Made by a program: the position numbers and the translations under genes. A DNA stretch of 10,687 nucleotides from Paracoccaceae bacterium (lineage in GTDB: Bacteria; Pseudomonadota; Alphaproteobacteria; Rhodobacterales; Rhodobacteraceae), in the NCBI GenBank assembly GCA_023254015.1, contig JALQYS010000449.1, positions 1-10,687 on the forward strand, given 5' to 3'. Every line of letters begins with the position of its first letter. Position 1 is the stretch's first letter. The notes under the pieces are model-generated. The model saw nothing but the letters and a program-made list of their open reading frames with translations. It made no database searches and had not been told where the DNA came from. Positions 7,296 to 10,687 of the stretch are shown in pieces.

Positions 7296-7823
7296 TCAGT
7301 CATGTTCTCCACCATGGTCATCCCCACCATGGTCGTCTCCACCGTGATCGTCGCTGCCATGGTCATCCCCGCCATGATCGTCGGCGCCGTGGTCATCGCC
7401 CCCGCGGTCATCGCCGCCATGATCATCCCCCGAATCGTCTCCCAGATCGCCATCCCGTCCACGGCCGCGCCCCTTGCCGTGATCGTCACCGTCATCACCG
7501 GTGGCGGTATCGTCCCCATCATCGTCGCGCAGGAAGTCGCGGTTGCGGTCGCGGATGGTGAGGCCGGGGCGCATGTCGTCGCCGGTTTCGACCATGCCGG
7601 CCTCGCTTTGCAGCACAGCGCCGGTGCCGTTGTCGTAAACCACTTCGATCTTCGAGTTGTCACGAATGGCCTCGACCTTGGTCTCGGTCAGGCCACGGGT
7701 GACCTCGATGGTGGTATAGCCTTCGGACTGATAGCCCGCGATCAGGCCATCGGTGTCGATGCCGGCCAATGCGGCCGATGAGGGCAGGGCGAAGATCGTC
7801 GCGATCAGGAAAATGCGCTTCAT
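7296..7823 (-). CDS. Secreted PepSY-like protein C with Asp/His/Gly repeat tail
   Basis: The predicted protein has 175 residues. The signal peptide is MKRIFLIATIFALPSSAALA with cleavage expected after ALA. A PepSY-like core (residues about 22-85) contains GLIAGYQSEGYTTIEVTRGL, then TKVEAIRDNSKIEVVYDNGT and GAVLQ. An Asp-rich linker (DRNRDFLRDDDGDD) and a basic GKGRGRGRDG patch lead into eight GDDHG-type repeats. The Asp/His tail could bind divalent metal ions (inference). The ATG at 7823 is chosen over upstream in-frame ATGs because it starts the signal peptide and has AAAGGAA about 9 bases upstream. It lies 88 bases upstream of gene A on the same strand, probably in one operon, and has no LuxR partner directly next to it. 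Confidence 0.85.
   Translation of the reverse strand: MKRIFLIATIFALPSSAALAGIDTDGLIAGYQSEGYTTIEVTRGLTETKVEAIRDNSKIEVVYDNGTGAVLQSEAGMVETGDDMRPGLTIRDRNRDFLRDDDGDDTATGDDGDDHGKGRGRGRDGDLGDDSGDDHGGDDRGGDDHGADDHGGDDHGSDDHGGDDHGGDDHGGEHD
7311..7430 (-). repeat. 15-base tandem repeat coding GGDDH-type units
   Basis: Eight 15-base units run from 7311 to 7430 (plus-strand consensus ACCATGGTCATCCCC, with variation such as GCCATGATCGTCGGC). On the minus strand they code five-residue units made of Asp-Asp-His plus two small residues, with Arg, Ala or Ser replacing one position in some units. They are less uniform than the repeat in gene A, suggesting an older array kept for its amino acids. Confidence 0.9.
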
Positions 7824-8206
7824 CAATTGGGTTCCTTTGCTGGCCATTGCTGGCGGTTTGCCTGGGCCGAGTGGTCTCGACAGGGCCACAAAGCCGCCTG
7901 AAACGGGGTCTGACCATTGACTTGCAGTTTAGGAAAAGGGTTTTACCCCCTGGGGAGCAGCGCCATAAACCGCAGTTTAGACCCCATGATCGCGCGGTGA
8001 GCGGGCTGGCTCGGTGCTCTCTCCCACGGCGTCTTTCGGTCGAGGGGCGGCCGGAATCCCTGCAAGGCGCCGCGAACGCGCCATCCGGGCTGGCCAGCTT
8101 GCCCGATCCTGCGCCGCGGACGCCGCGCGGGGACAGGACTGTGTCCGCGGCCTGTCAGGAATCTGGTCCAAAAAAATGCGGAAAGCCGTGGCGCGGCGAC
8201 AGGCGG
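7824..8206. other. Non-coding gap between the two modules
   Basis: I find no convincing gene in these 383 bases: the reading frames that cross them lack a family pattern or ribosome site. The stretch should hold the 3' end and terminator of LuxR B and the promoter of gene C. Visible structure includes a T7 run on the minus strand (8176-8170), an inverted repeat with 8-base arms (CCGCGGAC at 8114-8121, GTCCGCGG at 8143-8150), and the operator-like repeats near 7924-7980, listed separately. Confidence 0.6.
7924..7980. promoter_or_regulatory. Operator-like repeats upstream of gene C
   Basis: The 9-mer GCAGTTTAG occurs twice on the plus strand, at 7924-7932 and 7972-7980. The second copy is part of a dyad, TAAAC-CGCA-GTTTA (7966-7979); the first has only a degenerate left arm (TGACT). 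The 48-base spacing is between four and five helical turns. The site lies about 100-155 bases before the start of gene C, a suitable place for a regulator, perhaps one of the LuxR proteins. This is inference; I cannot place a clear -35/-10 pair. Confidence 0.35.
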
Positions 8207-8216
8207 TCAGGCCGCC
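8170..8216 (-). terminator. Possible terminator after LuxR B
   Basis: On the minus strand the last codons and stop of LuxR B form GGCGG-CCTGA-CCGCC (8216-8202), and a T7 run follows at 8176-8170. The T run is not directly after that hairpin; the nearer stems (GCCG/CGGC or CGG/CCG) are short. Termination here is plausible because a promoter region for gene C follows, but the structure is weak. Confidence 0.35.
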
Positions 8217-8722
8217 GAATCAAGCCGCGTGGCCGCGTCACGTTCGGCCCCCATCATGTCCTCGATGAACAGCGACAGCAGTTGCGGCCGCCCCGTGACC
8301 TGCGCCTTGCGATAGATCGCGGCGGTCTGTGCCTTGATCGTGCCTTCCGAGGTTTCGCGCAGCCGGGCGATTTCCTGCACCGACAGCCCCTTGATGGCAA
8401 ACAGCGCGACATCCCGTTCGGCCGTTGTCAGCCCCCATTGATCGAACCGCGCGTTCAGCAGATCGACGAAGGCCGCCGAGGCCCGTTCCAGCCGCGCCTC
8501 GGCGCGGTCGAGATCGCGAATGGCGCGGCGCACCAGCAGCGTCCCCAGCACCATGCCCAGGCAAAGCCCGACACCCGCCCCGATTTCAAGCAGCTCGCGC
8601 AGCGTCCAAGACAGCGGCGCGGGATAGATGCCTAGGGCGGACAGCAGGATATCAAGAACAAAAACCAGGCCGCAGGCGGCCTGAAGGCCAAGCAGAAGGC
8701 CGAAGGCAACAAGCCGCGGCAC
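8207..8722 (-). CDS. Membrane-anchored LuxR-type transcriptional regulator B
   Basis: This 171-residue paralogue of LuxR A has the same plan: membrane helix 1 (about 4-27), a loop with PAPLSWTLRELLEI, membrane helix 2 (about 46-64), a charged coil and a LuxR/GerE helix-turn-helix (98-157, LTTAERDVALFAIKGL and TSEGTIKAQTAAIYRKAQV). The two proteins align without gaps from residue 1 to 157 and are identical at 49 of 60 positions in the DNA-binding domain. There is no receiver or ligand domain, so it would be a one-component membrane regulator. The start is a GTG at 8722 with AAGGG about 7 bases upstream. It follows secreted protein B after 34 bases. The two regulators may share DNA sites or form mixed dimers (inference). 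Confidence 0.9.
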   Translation of the reverse strand: MPRLVAFGLLLGLQAACGLVFVLDILLSALGIYPAPLSWTLRELLEIGAGVGLCLGMVLGTLLVRRAIRDLDRAEARLERASAAFVDLLNARFDQWGLTTAERDVALFAIKGLSVQEIARLRETSEGTIKAQTAAIYRKAQVTGRPQLLSLFIEDMMGAERDAATRLDSAA

Positions 8723-8756
8723 GTCTAGGCCCTTGATCCGGAATGGAGACTTCCTG

Positions 8757-9221
8757 TCATTCTGTCACGCCCCCCGCCGCGGCATCCGCAGCGCCGATGC
8801 CAACCGGATCGCCTACGCTGACACCAACCGCGCTGGGCGTGCCGGTGTCGCCCGCACTGCGGGTCTGTGTCGCGCCGCTGCCCGCCGATGCCACCCCCGC
8901 CGAGGCTACGCCGGTTGCGTTGCCCGCATTGTCGTTGCCACCCCCTTCGGCCATGCGCAGGGCATAGTCGCGCAGAACCTCGCCGGTGCTGGGAATGAAC
9001 ACCAACTCGCGCCGCATGCCATTTTTCACGGCCACAACGCGCTGGCGACCAAGCCAGGTCTTTTCATCCTCGATGATCTGATAGCCGCGCTCTTGCAGGG
9101 TGCGCAGGATCTCCTCGGCCGGGGAAAGGCCCATGCCAGTTCCCGTCTGTGCCACCGCCGGAGCGGCAGGCCCCAGCGCCTGAAGGGCCAATATCGTCAC
9201 CAAAAGCACAGGCCGTAACAT
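8757..9221 (-). CDS. Secreted PepSY-like protein B with Ala/Gly/Ser/Thr tail
   Basis: The predicted protein has 154 residues. The signal peptide (MLRPVLLVTILALQALGP, ending APAVA) is followed by a PepSY-like core at about 29-86: EEILRTLQERGYQIIEDEKT, then WLGRQRVVAVKNGMRRELVF and IPSTGEVLRD. This core shares with protein A the GY, the LGR, the V-A strand and the TGE-LRD ending. The tail of about 60 residues is rich in Ala, Gly, Ser and Thr and lacks the Asp repeats of A and C. The ATG at 9221 is preferred over one at 9236 because it begins the signal peptide and has GGAG/GAGAG upstream. It pairs with LuxR B, as A pairs with LuxR A. Confidence 0.83.
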   Translation of the reverse strand: MLRPVLLVTILALQALGPAAPAVAQTGTGMGLSPAEEILRTLQERGYQIIEDEKTWLGRQRVVAVKNGMRRELVFIPSTGEVLRDYALRMAEGGGNDNAGNATGVASAGVASAGSGATQTRSAGDTGTPSAVGVSVGDPVGIGAADAAAGGVTE

Positions 9222-9299
9222 TGCGTCGCTCTCCATCCCGCCAACAAAGCGTCGCAGCCAAGGCATCGGCGGTCAAGCCTGACGGCTGCGGAAGGGGGG

Positions 9300-9333
9300 G
9301 CTGCGCGGGCGGCATCATGACCGCCCGCGCAGC
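9300..9333 (-). other. Strong GC hairpin after the acidic secreted protein gene
   Basis: The perfect 13-base arms GCTGCGCGGGCGG (9300-9312) and CCGCCCGCGCAGC (9321-9333) surround an 8-base loop. It starts 7 bases after the stop of the gene at 9341-9889. On the minus strand it is followed by a C-run and not a T-run, so it is not a classical intrinsic terminator. It may stabilise the 3' end of the upstream message or reduce read-through into gene B. Confidence 0.6.
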
Positions 9334-9340
9334 GCCTTCA

Positions 9341-9889
9341 TCACTTCACGACACGGCGGTAATAGTCGCCCAGACCGCCATCATGCTCGGCCGCGTGGCC
9401 GAAATCCTTGCCGCCGCCAACATCCCCGCGGGTCTCGACCTGATCGGTCATGGTATGCATGACGTCCGGGCCTTCGACTGGATCAACGGTGATCTCGGGA
9501 AGGCCGCTGCAAGCGGCGCAGGCCGGATCGGTGCCGTCGTCTGCCACGGCCCCATCCGTTTCGCCGTCCTCAGGGCCGCCAAAGTCGACGGAGCCATCGT
9601 CCGCGCCCTCATCCTCGCCGCCGCGATAATTGGCGCCTTCCTCTCCATCGGGGTTGTTCTCGCGTGAGGGCTCCTCTGACCCGATCTCGCCATCACCGCC
9701 CCACGCACCCGGATCGACCGGGTCGATCGAGACTTCGGGCGATCCCGCATCTCCATCTGCCGAAATGCCCGCACCCTCCGCCGGTCCGGAGATGTCCTCG
9801 GCCAGAACGGCCGAGGACATCAAGAGACCCGCGAGAACCGAAACACTCGCCCGCGTCAGCAGGCGTTTTACCAGAAGTTCACTTGCCAC
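9341..9889 (-). CDS. Acidic secreted protein of unknown function
   Basis: The predicted protein has 182 residues and I do not recognise a family. A signal peptide of about 30 residues (basic start, core VSVLAGLLMSSAVLA) is followed by a low-complexity region very rich in Asp, Glu and Gly (about 31-118), then CAAC at about 123-126 and a C-terminus ending DYYRRVVK with several His and Asp. It is very acidic and probably disordered and exported. The start is GTG at 9889 with AGGAGAA 6 bases upstream, a good site. It lies 119 bases before gene B on the same strand, separated by a strong hairpin, and may be the first gene of that transcript. Its composition resembles the tails of A and C, but it has no PepSY core. 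Confidence 0.78.
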   Translation of the reverse strand: MASELLVKRLLTRASVSVLAGLLMSSAVLAEDISGPAEGAGISADGDAGSPEVSIDPVDPGAWGGDGEIGSEEPSRENNPDGEEGANYRGGEDEGADDGSVDFGGPEDGETDGAVADDGTDPACAACSGLPEITVDPVEGPDVMHTMTDQVETRGDVGGGKDFGHAAEHDGGLGDYYRRVVK

Positions 9890-9928
9890 GGTCAGTTCTC
9901 CTCACTCGTGATTGCCTCATGTCACGAC

Positions 9929-9958
9929 GGGGACAAGCCGATTGGGGACAAGCCGATT
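9929..9958. repeat. Perfect 15-base tandem duplication
   Basis: GGGGACAAGCCGATT occurs twice head to tail (9929-9943, 9944-9958). It lies 40-69 bases upstream of the GTG start of the acidic secreted protein, where its promoter should be. On the minus strand each copy contains CTTGTCCCC, which resembles a -35 element, but I find no convincing -10 at the right distance. Confidence 0.7.
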
Positions 9959-10037
9959 CGCCGGACCACCTCACCAGGCCCGAGGCAGCGCCATCCTGCC
10001 ATTCCTCAAAGGTTTGTGCAGGTCGACTGGCGCAGGA

Positions 10038-10071
10038 AAAAGGCGCATAAACGAAGGTTTATGCGCCTTTT
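10038..10071. terminator. Intrinsic terminator of trpB
   Basis: The perfect 15-base arms AAAAGGCGCATAAAC (10038-10052) and GTTTATGCGCCTTTT (10057-10071) flank a GAAG loop. On the minus strand the stem ends in a run of five T residues, 31 bases after the trpB stop, which fits a rho-independent terminator. The A/T ends make it potentially bidirectional. It separates trpB from the secreted-protein/LuxR block. Confidence 0.92.
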
Positions 10072-10102
10072 CAATGGCTTGGGTGTTGTCCTTCTCCGGT
10101 CG

Positions 10103-10687
10103 TCAGACCTTCATCTCGACGCCAAGATGCTTGGCCACGGTGAAAATGTCCTTGTCGCCGCGGCCACACATGTTCATCACGATGATGTGGTCCTTGGGCA
10201 GGGTGGGGGCGATCTTCATCACATGGGCCAGCGCATGGGACGGCTCCAGCGCGGGGATGATGCCCTCCAGCTGACAGCACAGCTGGAACGCCTCCAGCGC
10301 CTCGGCATCGGTGATCGAGACATATTTCGCCCGACCCACGTCATGCAGCCAGGAATGTTCGGGCCCGATGCCGGGATAATCCAGACCCGCCGAGATCGAG
10401 AACCCCTCCAGGATCTGCCCGTCGGGGTCCTGCAACAGATAGGTGCGGTTGCCATGCAGCACACCGGGACGCCCGCCGGTCAGGCTGGCGCAATGCTGCA
10501 TCCGGTCATCCACACCCTTGCCGCCCGCCTCGACCCCGATGATGTTCACCGACGGATCGTTGAGGAAGGGATAGAACAGCCCCATGGCGTTCGACCCGCC
10601 GCCAATGGCGGCCACGATGGTGTCGGGCAGACGGCCCTTGCCCTCTTGCTCTTCCAGCTGCCAGCGCACTTCCTTGCCGATGATCGA
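10103..10687 (-). CDS. trpB: Tryptophan synthase beta chain, N-terminus outside the window
   Basis: The PLP-dependent beta subunit joins indole and serine to make tryptophan, working with TrpA in the cytoplasm. Only the C-terminal 194 residues are here; the reading frame is open to the window edge (SIIGKEVRWQLEEQEG), and the PLP lysine lies outside. Visible landmarks are the phosphate-binding loop GGGSNAMG, SISAGLDYPGIGPEHSWLHD, the SHALAH segment and CGRGDKDIFTVA. The Cys in NMCGRGDKD stands where E. coli has Ser377, which contacts the PLP ring nitrogen; this is a natural variant in my memory of alphaproteobacterial TrpB. The gene ends at a strong terminator. Confidence 0.97.
   Translation of the reverse strand, partial: SIIGKEVRWQLEEQEGKGRLPDTIVAAIGGGSNAMGLFYPFLNDPSVNIIGVEAGGKGVDDRMQHCASLTGGRPGVLHGNRTYLLQDPDGQILEGFSISAGLDYPGIGPEHSWLHDVGRAKYVSITDAEALEAFQLCCQLEGIIPALEPSHALAHVMKIAPTLPKDHIIVMNMCGRGDKDIFTVAKHLGVEMKV

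Noticed and set aside
7311..7430. Possible CRISPR array
   Set aside because: The 15-base units are directly adjacent, with no spacers, and are a multiple of three within a coding frame.
6449..7561. Plus-strand open frame of 370 codons across LuxR A, gene A and gene C
   Set aside because: Its Ala/Val and His/Arg low-complexity stretches are the reverse of the DDGGG and DDHGG repeats. The minus-strand frames have signal peptides and recognised domains.
6149..8722. Quorum-sensing LuxR receptors
   Set aside because: Neither protein has an autoinducer-binding domain and no LuxI-type synthase is present; only the helix-turn-helix is LuxR-like.
10007..10016. CAAA-GG-TTTG dyad upstream of the acidic protein gene, considered as a second copy of the gene C operator
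   Set aside because: Only four-base arms, and it does not match TAAAC-CGCA-GTTTA; chance is the simpler explanation.

Overview
The window is high-GC, densely packed DNA that looks like an alphaproteobacterium of the Rhodobacteraceae (Paracoccus/Rhodobacter-like). This rests on composition, on the form of HisS and TrpB, and on the gene families present; the genus is inferred and not proven.

Layout: (1) Bases 1-1280, minus strand: histidyl-tRNA synthetase, cut off at its C-terminus by the window edge. (2) Bases 1353-2984, plus strand, divergent from hisS: a SlyX-family small protein, an unrecognised hydrophobic ORF with weak support, and an AbrB-family (PF05145) membrane protein. (3) Bases 2981-5686, minus strand: a 901-residue polytopic DUF2339 protein that converges on the AbrB gene so tightly that both stop codons share one CTAG. 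(4) Bases 5796-6164, plus strand: a DUF2237 protein. (5) Bases 6149-9889, minus strand: six genes that are the unusual part of the window. (6) Bases 10103-10687, minus strand: the C-terminal half of tryptophan synthase beta (trpB), closed by a strong intrinsic terminator.

Block 5 holds two copies of one module: a small secreted protein with a short PepSY-like domain, followed after about 30 bases by a membrane-anchored LuxR-type DNA-binding protein. In transcription order the genes are: an acidic secreted protein of unknown function (9889-9341); secreted PepSY-like protein B (9221-8757) and LuxR-TM B (8722-8207); a 383-base non-coding gap; secreted PepSY-like protein C with an Asp/His/Gly repeat tail (7823-7296); and secreted PepSY-like protein A with an Asp/Gly repeat tail (7207-6701) and LuxR-TM A (6673-6149). 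The two LuxR proteins align without gaps over residues 1-157 and match at 49 of 60 positions in the DNA-binding domain, so the module has been duplicated.

A working hypothesis (inference) is a one-component envelope-to-gene signalling system. The secreted PepSY-like proteins, two of them with acidic, possibly cation-binding tails, would act in the periplasm. The LuxR proteins have two membrane helices, a short conserved periplasmic loop and a cytoplasmic GerE-type helix-turn-helix, and would change transcription without a kinase or receiver domain. Nothing in the sequence proves the signal or the targets.
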